Source: Acidobacteriaceae bacterium (GTDB lineage Bacteria > Acidobacteriota > Terriglobia > Terriglobales > Acidobacteriaceae). Taken from it: a stretch of 5,908 bases of DNA. Shown here in pieces: positions 1-5,194 of the stretch (its first letter is position 1; every line of letters begins with the position of its first letter). A program made the translations under genes and the position numbers. The notes beneath the pieces are model-generated. The model saw only the letters and a program-made list of their open reading frames with translations. It had not been told where the DNA came from and did no database searches. The stretch lies in contig DAHUXF010000195.1 in the NCBI GenBank assembly GCA_027307295.1, positions 1 through 5,908 on the forward strand, read 5' to 3'.

Positions 1-12
1 ATCGAACTTTTT

Positions 13-165
13 CTGGATCAGTGTTCATCCGTGTAGATCAGTGGTAAGAGTTTATTTCTCTGCAAATCTGCAGCTGACTTAAGAGTTTTTGCCGGGCCCA
101 TTCAGCTAATTCGCGCCCTTCGCGATGATTCGCGACTGAATTTCTTTACTGATTTGCGTTGATGC
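13..165 (+). repeat. Composite intergenic repeat, copy 1
   Basis: Four modules occur in order. The first, at 13-47, contains TCAGTGTTCA, TCCGTGTAGA and TCAGTGG, spaced exactly 10 bases apart. The second, at 58-82, has the TCTGCAAA/TCTGCAGC words and ends in CTGACTTAA. The third, at 98-144, has three TTCGCG words spaced 9 and 10 bases apart. The fourth, at 148-165, is ACTGATTTGCGTTGATGC. The same modules recur in the same order and orientation at 265-511, which shows that the composite is the repeated unit rather than each module having arrived independently. Confidence 0.7.
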
Positions 166-168
166 TAA

Positions 169-200
169 ACCACAGAGGACACGAAGGAACACAAAGGAAG
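169..200 (+). repeat. CACAGAGG-type triplet repeat module
   Basis: Three near-copies of a 9-10 base purine-rich word follow each other: CACAGAGGA, CACGAAGGAA and CACAAAGGAA. The module sits between the two composite copies and is not duplicated in this window. It has the same three-word, roughly 10-base layout as the neighbouring modules but shares no sequence with them. Confidence 0.6.
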
Positions 201-264
201 AAGAACTGGCCTCGTGATTTACGCAGATAGATGCCGGTTCGGATTTCGATTGATCTAACTTTTC

Positions 265-511
265 CTGATCAGTGTTCGTCTGTGTAAATCAGTGGTAAAG
301 TAATTACTCTGCACAAATCTGCCGCTGACTTAAAGCAGTTGGCAGATGGCAATTAGCAATCTGGAGTAACTTTTGCCACGCAGGCGCGAAGGCTCGGTAA
401 AACATATTTTCGGAAAAGTTTTGGCTGGGACCCATTCAGCTAATTCGCGCTTTTCGCGTTAATTCGCGGCTAAATTTCCTGATCTGCGTTAAATCTGCAC
501 AAATCTGCGGC
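265..511 (+). repeat. Composite intergenic repeat, copy 2, with internal insertion
   Basis: This copy repeats the copy 1 modules in order: TCAGTGTTCG/TCTGTGTAAA/TCAGTGG at 265-298, CTCTGC...CTGACTTAA at 307-334, the CCATTCAGCTAATTCGCG module at 432-478, and a fuller TCTGCG/TCTGCA/TCTGCG module at 479-511. The second and third modules are separated by about 98 bases here but only about 15 in copy 1. The extra stretch, roughly 337-415, therefore looks inserted in this copy or deleted from the other. It carries no recognisable terminal repeats or reading frame. Confidence 0.7.
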
Positions 512-523
512 AACAAAGTTGCA

Positions 524-1435
524 TCAGGAATATAAAGATGGTTCGCCGGGCGGGCGGGTCTTCCATCGGCGATGCACCCAGAGCCACTGCTCGGGATATC
601 TCGCAGCATAGCTTTCAATCACTTTATTGAAGAGCGCGGTGTTCGTGATGGCGTCAGCTTCGTCGTCCCCCGTTTTGGCCAATTGCAGCGCAGGATCAAA
701 GCGGATCTTGTATTTCCCCAGGGACTGGTCCCACACGGTAAATGCGGGCAAAACAGCGGCCCCAGTATGCAGCGCAACCCGCGCAACACCAGTTGCGGTA
801 CAGGCAGGTATGCCAAAAAAATCAACAAACGCTCCCTGCGGCGGAGTCATGTTGGTGTCCATGAGTATGCCCACAACCTCGCCGCGTTTCATGGCGGAGA
901 GCAGTCCACGGGCAAAATCCTGCTTGCCGAAAGTTCGGTTGCCGTGGAGCGTGCGGTAGCGGTCCACAAAGGCGTCCATGTAAACATTGTCCAACGGCCG
1001 CACCACAATGTTCATCGGATGCCCGTGCAAGGAATGCACAAAGGAGCCAATCTCCCATCCCCCGAAATGTCCGGTAAGAAACAGGACGCCTTTGCCGCGC
1101 GCCTGCGCTTCAGCAAAGTTCTGGAAGCCGTCATAGATTGCAACCTGGGACACGTTTTCTTTTGTGTAACGGGGAAAGAGCGCGAACTCCGCCATCTGGC
1201 GTCCCAGGCCCCGAAACAGGGCGCGCAGGATTTTCAGTTTTTCACTGCGGCTTCTTTGGGGAAAGGCCAGATCAAGGTTCCGCAAGCCGACTTTACGCAG
1301 CCGCCGGTGCACGTTATAGAACAGCAGCGCGATGGCTTCGCAGAAAAAACGGGCTGCAGGGCGGGGCATCAATCCGATCGACGCTGCCAGCAGGCGCACA
1401 GGGGCATATTCAAGCTTGTGTCGGAATGAGGGCAA
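524..1435 (-). CDS. LpxL/HtrB-family lipid A biosynthesis acyltransferase
   Basis: The 303-residue product belongs to the lysophospholipid acyltransferase superfamily, in the branch that adds secondary acyl chains to the lipid A precursor at the inner face of the inner membrane. The catalytic HX4E motif is HFGGWE (H123, E128) within LFLTGHFGGWEIG. Further family landmarks are GRQMAEF near residue 78, LMDTNMTPPQGAFVDFFG at 191-208, TGVARVALHTGAAVLP at 215-230, and the C-terminal PEQWLWVHRRWK (281-292). The length fits the family. The N-terminus (RHKLEYAPVRLLAASIG) is the usual hydrophobic anchor. The start used here is TTG (1433-1435), since an in-frame TGA lies just upstream (codons TGA TGG TAC CGT CCC AAT TTG) and the first in-frame ATG (1367-1369) would remove the conserved N-terminus. 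No clear ribosome-binding site is visible. The gene stands alone, divergent from the cytochrome gene. Family assignment is firm; which acyl chain or sugar position it uses cannot be read from sequence. Confidence 0.93.
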   Translation of the reverse strand: MPSFRHKLEYAPVRLLAASIGLMPRPAARFFCEAIALLFYNVHRRLRKVGLRNLDLAFPQRSRSEKLKILRALFRGLGRQMAEFALFPRYTKENVSQVAIYDGFQNFAEAQARGKGVLFLTGHFGGWEIGSFVHSLHGHPMNIVVRPLDNVYMDAFVDRYRTLHGNRTFGKQDFARGLLSAMKRGEVVGILMDTNMTPPQGAFVDFFGIPACTATGVARVALHTGAAVLPAFTVWDQSLGKYKIRFDPALQLAKTGDDEADAITNTALFNKVIESYAARYPEQWLWVHRRWKTRPPGEPSLYS

Positions 1436-1575
1436 ATTGGGACGGTACCATCACGCGAAAAATATTTCAAATTGGAGAGTCCCATCTTCGCGTAACGCTT
1501 GTCTGTTCTTTTGAATTTTCTTAAACGTGAGACTTCGCTGGGAATATGCTTGCAGATAAGATAGTTGTCAAAGTC

Positions 1576-1585
1576 AAAGGAGAGG
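1576..1585 (+). promoter_or_regulatory. Ribosome-binding site of the cytochrome gene
   Basis: A strong purine-rich Shine-Dalgarno sequence, AAAGGAGAGG, ends four bases before the ATG at 1590. A second ATG at 1586-1588 is out of frame and too close to the site to be used. The 154-base divergent intergenic region upstream (1436-1589) must hold promoters for both flanking genes, but I see no convincing -35/-10 pair in it. Confidence 0.8.
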
Positions 1586-1589
1586 ATGG

Positions 1590-2138
1590 ATGAAAGTTTC
1601 ATACACGTCTCTTGTCACGGCAACAATTCTATTTATCTGTGGCTGCAAAGCAGGCGCTCCCAATAAGGCGGAAAGTGCGGCAGTCAGCGAAATCAAACAC
1701 GAGGTCACTATCGGGGGCAAGGACGTAAAAAATCCCATTGCCTTTACACCAGGCGCTCTCACAGAAGGCCAGGAACACTTCGGACACCATTGCCAGATCT
1801 GTCACGGACTTGACGGACAGAATACCGGCGTGCCATTCGCCGGCAAAATGGATCCGCCGGTTGCCAATCTCTCTTCCAAAGACGTTCAGGACTATACCGA
1901 TGGGCAATTGAAATGGATCATCGAAAACGGCATTGCACCTTCGGGCATGCCAGGATGGAAAGGAATTCTTGACGACGGCGAAATGTGGAATATTGTCCAC
2001 TACCTTCGCCATCTGCCGGCCAAAGGAAGCCTGGGCATTCCAGAGCTTTACAAAGAAGAAGCGGAAGAACACGAGCATATGCATGACGAAGCAGCCCACG
2101 AACATAACAACGCAAAGCCCCACGGGCACAAGCACTGA
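1590..2138 (+). CDS. Monoheme c-type cytochrome lipoprotein with His-rich tail
   Basis: This 182-residue protein is exported and probably lipidated. A short hydrophobic segment (residues 5-18) ends in ICGC with Cys19 as the likely lipid anchor; Cys at the -2 position makes the lipobox slightly atypical. One heme-binding CXXCH is present (CQICH, C68, C71, H72) in GHHCQICHGLDGQNTG. The probable axial methionine is M120 in GIAPSGMPGWKG, followed by the final helix EMWNIVHYLRHLP (131-143). This is the class I cytochrome c fold of the CBB3/monoheme type, which carries electrons in the periplasm. Residues 156-182 form an acidic, histidine-rich tail with eight His in the last 22 residues, which suggests metal binding. 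No oxidase, reductase or other redox gene is adjacent, so the partner is unknown. The gene has a strong ribosome-binding site and its own terminator, so it is probably a single-gene transcript. Confidence 0.92.
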   Translation: MKVSYTSLVTATILFICGCKAGAPNKAESAAVSEIKHEVTIGGKDVKNPIAFTPGALTEGQEHFGHHCQICHGLDGQNTGVPFAGKMDPPVANLSSKDVQDYTDGQLKWIIENGIAPSGMPGWKGILDDGEMWNIVHYLRHLPAKGSLGIPELYKEEAEEHEHMHDEAAHEHNNAKPHGHKH

Positions 2139-2164
2139 TCGTTGCCTTTGCGTACGGCAAAAAT

Positions 2165-2191
2165 AAAACGGGAGCTCAAAACTCCCGTTTT
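2165..2191. terminator. Bidirectional intrinsic terminator
   Basis: A perfect 10-bp stem (AAAACGGGAG, 2165-2174, with CTCCCGTTTT, 2182-2191) encloses a 7-base loop. The A-run on one side and the T-run on the other give a T-tract on both strands. It sits between the convergent cytochrome (ends 2138) and SYLF (ends 2240) genes and can serve both. Confidence 0.9.
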
Positions 2192-2239
2192 GTCCTTGCT
2201 GCCGAACCTCGTCTAGCGGCGCGGCTTCACGCTGCTATC

Positions 2240-3121
2240 TCATCGCCGCAGCGCAGCATCCAGAGTCAGCCCTTTAGCATCCGTTTTCATGGCACCCGGC
2301 GGCGGAGTTGAGGATGGGGCTGCTGCCGGAGCCGGAGCTGTCTCGGGCACAGAGGTTGGTGTGACCGCAGGAGTTGGTGTGGCCGTGGGTGGCGGATTCA
2401 CCGGAGCTGCCGGAGTGGAGGACGTAGCGCTCCGCGGGGCCGGTGCAGGAGCTTTATCGGTGCCAACGGCCTGGCGTACTGCGGCAATAAATGACTCAGC
2501 GGCCTGAGGCGTCGGCACAGCGCCGGTAAGAATCGTCTTGAAGTCAACCATGCGTCCATAGAGTTCGCGGGTCGCGTCTTCATCTTGTTTGATTACAGCC
2601 CCATTGAGGGTCAAGCCTGCAAACAATCCACGCGCGCGCGAGTAAGTCAGCACTTCAGCGCGCATCTTCCAGTCCGTAGAACCTTCAGCGGCGCGTCCTA
2701 CAGGCCCGGCTGCCACGGAAATATCAGCGCCTAACTTGAATTTGCTGGACAGAAGGGCCTGCATGCCGCGATCATTCATGACCACCATGATCACATCAAC
2801 AGCCTGCCCGCCAATCTGAAACCCGAAGCTTCCGCCCGTGGTGGTAAGCGGCGCCGGAGCGCTCCAGCCGGTTGGGATGCGGCACGTAGCCACGCCCCGG
2901 CCATGAGCGCCGCCCACAATAAAGCCGCCTTTCAACAGAGACGGCACAACAGCAACGCACTTGGCTGAACCCAGAATGTCGCTGGGAATGCCCTTGTCCG
3001 GCGTCGCCATGATTTCATTCAGTACAGTAGCTGCCGATTCAACGCGGCCAGCAGCCGTCTCTGCCGGGCACACACTTGCCGCCAGGAGTGCAAACAGCAC
3101 AACACGCAACAGTGATTTCAT
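2240..3121 (-). CDS. Secreted SYLF-domain (Ysc84-type) lipid-binding protein
   Basis: This 293-residue protein has a Sec signal peptide (MKSLLRVVLFALLAASVCPA, cleavage near residues 20-24). A SYLF/Ysc84 domain covers about residues 25-220. Its hallmarks are IPSDILGSAKCVAVVPSLLK, GGFIVGGAHGRGVATCR (65-81), SFGFQIGGQAVDVIMVVMN (98-116), GPVGRAAEGSTDW (139-151) and the segment SRARGLFAGLTLNGAVIKQD. In eukaryotes this domain binds phosphoinositides; in bacteria its role is not settled, and it is presumed to be periplasmic or outer-membrane associated. Residues about 223-277 are a Pro/Ala/Thr/Ser-rich low-complexity linker of the kind that spans periplasm or surface, followed by a short charged end (KTDAKGLTLDAALRR). 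The ATG at 3119-3121 is preceded by GAGGAG with a rather short 3-base spacer. Its leader contains a structured element that could control expression. Confidence 0.9.
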   Translation of the reverse strand: MKSLLRVVLFALLAASVCPAETAAGRVESAATVLNEIMATPDKGIPSDILGSAKCVAVVPSLLKGGFIVGGAHGRGVATCRIPTGWSAPAPLTTTGGSFGFQIGGQAVDVIMVVMNDRGMQALLSSKFKLGADISVAAGPVGRAAEGSTDWKMRAEVLTYSRARGLFAGLTLNGAVIKQDEDATRELYGRMVDFKTILTGAVPTPQAAESFIAAVRQAVGTDKAPAPAPRSATSSTPAAPVNPPPTATPTPAVTPTSVPETAPAPAAAPSSTPPPGAMKTDAKGLTLDAALRR

Positions 3122-3174
3122 AATCTCCTCGAAAATGATTTTAGCCGTTTGGGAAGGTAAGAAAAGGAGATGCT

Positions 3175-3225
3175 GAAAAAGAATAAAGGGTTGGATACGG
3201 TGACCCTCGTGACCGCGTCCAACCC
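3175..3225 (-). terminator. Terminator-like hairpin inside the SYLF leader
   Basis: An 8-bp stem (GGGTTGGA 3188-3195 with TCCAACCC 3218-3225) continues past a 2x2 irregularity into CGGT/ACCG (3198-3201 with 3212-3215), closing a 10-base loop. On the minus strand the stem is followed immediately by TTTATTCTTTTTC (3187 down to 3175), which fits intrinsic termination. Termination here would occur about 55 bases before the SYLF ATG, so the hairpin is either a premature (attenuating) terminator or the 3' end of a separate small RNA. Confidence 0.6.
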
Positions 3226-3232
3226 CGTCTCC

Positions 3233-3310
3233 CAGGTTCTGTGGTAGGTGAGTAGAGTATCCACCTGCCGGGTTTTACGGGCAAGTAACCGGGGTACCTT
3301 TAAACCTGTC
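3233..3310 (-). ncRNA. Candidate structured leader RNA (riboswitch-like), unclassified
   Basis: Three helices can nest. The closing helix is CAGGTT (3233-3238) with AACCTG (3303-3308). Inside it lie GGTAGGTG (3243-3250) with CACCTGCC (3262-3269), one non-Watson-Crick position, and an imperfect hairpin around GGTT (3271-3274) with AACC (3287-3290). This gives a three-way-junction outline directly followed, on the minus strand, by a terminator-like hairpin and then the SYLF gene. I compared it by eye with the riboswitch consensus sequences I know (TPP, FMN, SAM, cobalamin, c-di-GMP-I, c-di-AMP, ZTP and others) and recognised none. The wobble at position 3245/3267 would pair better in a plus-strand RNA (G-U rather than A-C), so the strand is not certain. 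Confidence 0.35.
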
Positions 3311-3370
3311 AATTAGGACATGTACTTAGGGAAGAGATCAACAAGCATAGAATCAGCGGTCCAGCGTCCT

Positions 3371-3406
3371 AGAAAAAGCAGAGGCCCGGCGACTGTGACC
3401 GGGCCT
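3371..3406 (-). terminator. Intrinsic terminator of the response regulator gene
   Basis: A perfect 8-bp GC-rich stem (AGGCCCGG 3382-3389 with CCGGGCCT 3399-3406) has a 9-base loop. On the minus strand it is followed by CTGC and a five-T run (3376 down to 3372). It begins 21 bases past the regulator's TAG stop and should separate that transcript from the SYLF leader. Confidence 0.82.
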
Positions 3407-3426
3407 TTACAACCTGCAAAGACAGG

Positions 3427-4083
3427 CTACTTCGATGATGTCACCAGCGAGTGAGTAATGGCGTGGACGGAAAGAGCGATGCGGTTCTGCACCCCCACTT
3501 TCCGCATCAACTTGGCGACGTGGGCTTTTACCGTGCGTTCCTCTATGCCCAGCACGGACCCGATCTCTTTGTTGGACCGGCCCACCACCAGTAATTCCAG
3601 CACTTCCTTTTCACGGTCGGTGAAGGTAACACGGCCTGCCGGGAAGATGCGGCCCGGAGATGAAGTAACGCGCTCAATAAAGATGGAAAGCACGCGGCGC
3701 GGGGCCCAGACGGAACCCTGGTGCACAATCCTCATGGCCTGAATAAACTCGGCGGGCGAGGCGGCTTCATCCACATAACCCTTTGCGCCAGCGGCCAGGG
3801 CCTTCAGTATGGTTTCGTCGTCGGCTCCGCTGCCCGTAACAATAATTCGCAGATCAGGACGGGCGGCCTTCAGTCCGGCCATTACATCAAACAGGTTTTG
3901 CCCGGCGCGTGTGCCCAGCAACACCAGGTCAATATCTTTTCGGGGACCCAGTTCTGCCAGACTGCAGGAGACCAACTCCAGGTCAGTTTCCGTATCGAAT
4001 AAAGATTTCAATCCGATAAACCGCAGTGGATCGCTCTCTACCACAGCTATGCGAATCGTTCGTTTCGATGCGCCTGCTTTCAT
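3427..4083 (-). CDS. NarL/FixJ-type response regulator with Asp-less receiver
   Basis: This 218-residue product has a receiver-like domain (about residues 9-125) and a LuxR-type helix-turn-helix (about 153-208, with TDREKEVLELLVVGRSNKEIGSVLGI and ERTVKAHVAKLMRKVGV). It is a DNA-binding transcription regulator. The receiver is degenerate. The beta-3 strand reads DIDLVLLGTRAG, with G57 (codon GGC, 3913-3915) where the phosphorylated Asp belongs, and the acidic pocket is ESD (E16, D18). The conserved Thr (T83, IIVTGSG) and Lys (K101, GAKGYVDE) remain. Normal phospho-switching is therefore unlikely. The frame can be extended to GTG at 4087-4089, but the Shine-Dalgarno AAGGAG overlaps that codon and sits properly before ATG 4083, which I chose. 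A TACAAT hexamer at 4120-4125 could be the -10 box; no matching -35 was found. No sensor kinase is adjacent. Confidence 0.92.
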   Translation of the reverse strand: MKAGASKRTIRIAVVESDPLRFIGLKSLFDTETDLELVSCSLAELGPRKDIDLVLLGTRAGQNLFDVMAGLKAARPDLRIIVTGSGADDETILKALAAGAKGYVDEAASPAEFIQAMRIVHQGSVWAPRRVLSIFIERVTSSPGRIFPAGRVTFTDREKEVLELLVVGRSNKEIGSVLGIEERTVKAHVAKLMRKVGVQNRIALSVHAITHSLVTSSK

Positions 4084-4088
4084 CAACA

Positions 4089-4094
4089 CTCCTT
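4089..4094 (-). promoter_or_regulatory. Ribosome-binding site deciding the regulator's start
   Basis: AAGGAG on the minus strand is separated from the ATG at 4083 by five bases (TGTTG). Its last G is the first base of the alternative GTG start (4089), so only the ATG start is compatible with this site. Confidence 0.75.
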
Positions 4095-4237
4095 CCGAGA
4101 CCGTGGCTTGTTAGTGTGCATTGTAAGCAAAAATGGCGGCCCCGATCTGAAAGTATCATGAACCTCAGCCCAAGCCCATTTGTTAGCAGAGTACATGTAC
4201 AGAAGTGGAAGCGCAAGATTTTGCACAGCGGAAAGGG

Positions 4238-4873
4238 TTACTTGCTGGCTTCCAGACGCGCCGATGCCGGCCCCAGCGTGAAGCCATCGGCGTGGCCCAG
4301 AACAAAACCGCGGCGGTATCCTTCGCAATAGCTTTCGCGGACGGTTAACGAATTCGGCGTCGGCGGCAGAGGTGATTTGCAGCCTACAAGGCGGACATCC
4401 AGCTCTGCCGGTGAAGCGGAAGCTGCCCCGCCATGGTCGAAGCCGTCGTTATAACCAAGCGAAAAGCCCTGATCGAAGTAGCGCGCATATGGCCCTGGCA
4501 AAGGCTCTTTGTAGGCGGCAGAGGCAGCGCGGAGAGCCTGGACGGCCCGGAACGTTTTCCCCCTGTACCCATCGCTGTATCCTGCCCTGAGTCCTGCATG
4601 GAAGCCCTTATCAAAAACAGCGCGCGGTCCAAATTGTGAAGAGTAACCGCTGTTGAGTCCGCGGCACTCTTCCGGACGTGTGCGCAACACGCGGCCCATA
4701 TTGATATCGATATTTCCCGCATGGTACCCCTCTTCATAGCCGTGGCGATAGCCGTGGGCAAAGGCTGAATGAGCAAGCATGATGCCGGAAGCGGGTTCCC
4801 GCAGATGGGTGTCCTGAGCAAATGCAGCAATCCAACAGCTGCCAGCTAGAATAAAGGTGAGGATGCGTACCAT
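4238..4873 (-). CDS. Secreted protein with four Gx3Gx3Gx3G repeat blocks
   Basis: This 211-residue hypothetical protein starts with a good Sec signal peptide (MVRILTFILAGSCWIAAFA, cleavage before Q20). The mature part holds four blocks in which Gly recurs every fourth residue, usually followed by an aromatic. They are HGYRHGYEEGYHAG (G41, 45, 49, 53), KGFHAGLRAGYSDGYRG (G90, 94, 98, 102), QGFSLGYNDGFDHGG (G136, 140, 144, 148) and EGYRRGFVLGHADGFTLG (G185, 189, 193, 197, 201). Block starts are 46-49 residues apart, so the protein is an internal four-fold repeat with linkers. The pattern resembles the deca-GX3 motif of eukaryotic Yae1/Lto1 proteins, but with no other similarity I can see. The frame continues upstream to 4933; ATG 4873 is chosen because it begins the signal peptide and has GGGAG (4882-4886) eight bases before it. 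A weak hairpin (4211-4226) follows the stop. Function unknown. Confidence 0.8.
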   Translation of the reverse strand: MVRILTFILAGSCWIAAFAQDTHLREPASGIMLAHSAFAHGYRHGYEEGYHAGNIDINMGRVLRTRPEECRGLNSGYSSQFGPRAVFDKGFHAGLRAGYSDGYRGKTFRAVQALRAASAAYKEPLPGPYARYFDQGFSLGYNDGFDHGGAASASPAELDVRLVGCKSPLPPTPNSLTVRESYCEGYRRGFVLGHADGFTLGPASARLEASK

Positions 4874-5002
4874 GGCGGACACTCCCAGTCTTGCCCCTCT
4901 GATGGTCCGCAGCAGCCAAGGGATGCCCGGCATTCGCCCTAAGGTCTCTTTTACCTACCCTCTAGGTCTTTCGATCAATACCTGTACATTGCGGCTGACT
5001 GA

Positions 5003-5030
5003 ATACTAACTCCACCTTAACCTCAATCAA
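5003..5030 (-). promoter_or_regulatory. Possible promoter of the GX3-repeat gene
   Basis: On the minus strand TTGATT (5030 to 5025) and TAGTAT (5008 to 5003) are separated by 16 bases. Each matches the sigma-70 consensus at four of six positions. The position upstream of the gene is suitable, but such weak pairs arise often by chance. Confidence 0.25.
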
Positions 5031-5119
5031 GACGAGTTAGCGACCTCTCCGGCGACGTATGAGTAAACCTGGGGAACGGAGCAGGAGAAGCGAGCGGCTT
5101 GGCTTGATTTGCGATTTTT

Positions 5120-5145
5120 CCCTGGGCGGTAACCGCCGCCCAGGG
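5120..5145 (+). promoter_or_regulatory. GC-rich perfect hairpin in the leader of the TPR gene
   Basis: A perfect 10-bp stem (CCCTGGGCGG 5120-5129 with CCGCCCAGGG 5136-5145) encloses a 6-base loop and lies about 50 bases before the start codon. On the plus strand it is followed by CATTTCGTTTC, a poor T-tract; on the minus strand it is followed by A-rich sequence. It resembles a weak plus-strand terminator, yet no plus-strand gene lies upstream within 2.9 kb. It may instead be an attenuator or a leader structure affecting mRNA stability. Confidence 0.5.
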
Positions 5146-5194
5146 CATTTCGTTTCTACCTCCCCCGAGGGCTGGGTGTTTCCGGAAGATGCAG

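Larger units (their letters stand above)
1..523. repeat. Gene-free intergenic repeat region
   Basis: No convincing reading frame is present on either strand. The region is a mosaic of short imperfect repeats. Two diverged direct copies of a composite unit lie at about 13-165 and 265-511, a separate CACAGAGG-type module lies at 169-200, and a short inverted piece carrying ATCTGCGTAAATC on the minus strand lies at about 216-229. Each recognisable module is three near-copies of a 9-11 base word. The region stops at the TGA of the acyltransferase gene (524-526), so it occupies that gene's 3' flank. From memory, similar modules are scattered between genes in acidobacterial and other environmental genomes, but this was not searched. 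A 5-bp hairpin (GCAAC/GTTGC, 510-522) just past the stop codon is too weak, and lacks a T-run, to be called a terminator. Confidence 0.75.
3122..3426 (-). other. Gene-free leader and intergenic region upstream of the SYLF gene
   Basis: This 305-base stretch separates the regulator gene from the SYLF gene. Read on the minus strand it holds, in order: the regulator's terminator (3406 down to 3371), about 60 bases that should contain the SYLF promoter (no convincing -35/-10 pair seen), a foldable multi-helix element (3310 to 3233), a terminator-like hairpin (3225 to 3188) with a T-rich tract (3187 to 3175), and the SYLF ribosome-binding site (GAGGAG, 3130 to 3125). Confidence 0.6.
4874..5194. 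other. Divergent intergenic region, no gene seen
   Basis: This 321-base region lies between two divergently transcribed genes for secreted proteins. It contains the GGGAG ribosome-binding site of the minus-strand gene (4882-4886), a weak minus-strand promoter candidate (5003-5030), a strong GC-rich hairpin (5120-5145) and the GGAAG ribosome-binding site of the plus-strand gene (5184-5188). Reading frames across it lack coding character or are antisense shadows. Confidence 0.6.

Noticed and set aside
510..522. GCAAC/GTTGC hairpin just past the acyltransferase stop codon
   Set aside because: The stem has only five pairs and is not followed by a T-run on the minus strand, so it is not supported as a terminator.
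1..523. Short repeats considered as a CRISPR array
   Set aside because: The repeated words are 9-11 bases, imperfect and adjacent, with no regular unique spacers and no cas genes nearby.
572..1429. 285-codon open frame on the plus strand
   Set aside because: It lies entirely antisense to the acyltransferase gene, whose catalytic and structural motifs are clear; the translated sequence shows no domain.
2289..2507. Plus-strand Gly/Ala/Val-rich frame opposite the SYLF gene
   Set aside because: It is the antisense shadow of the Pro/Ala/Thr-rich linker of the SYLF protein.
3118..3312. 64-codon minus-strand frame ending in an ATGA overlap with the SYLF start
   Set aside because: It would start at TTG with no ribosome-binding site and runs through the structured leader and its T-rich tract; the amino acid sequence looks non-coding. 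The stop/start overlap seems accidental.
4191..4200. Perfect palindrome GTACATGTAC upstream of the regulator gene, with related GTACAT words at 3318-3325 and 4983-4990
   Set aside because: A perfect 10-base palindrome is expected about six times by chance in a window this size and the shared six-base word about three times, so a common operator is not supported.
4211..4226. GCGCAA/TTGCAC hairpin after the GX3-repeat gene
   Set aside because: Six pairs including one wobble, and no T-tract follows on the minus strand; too weak to annotate as a terminator.
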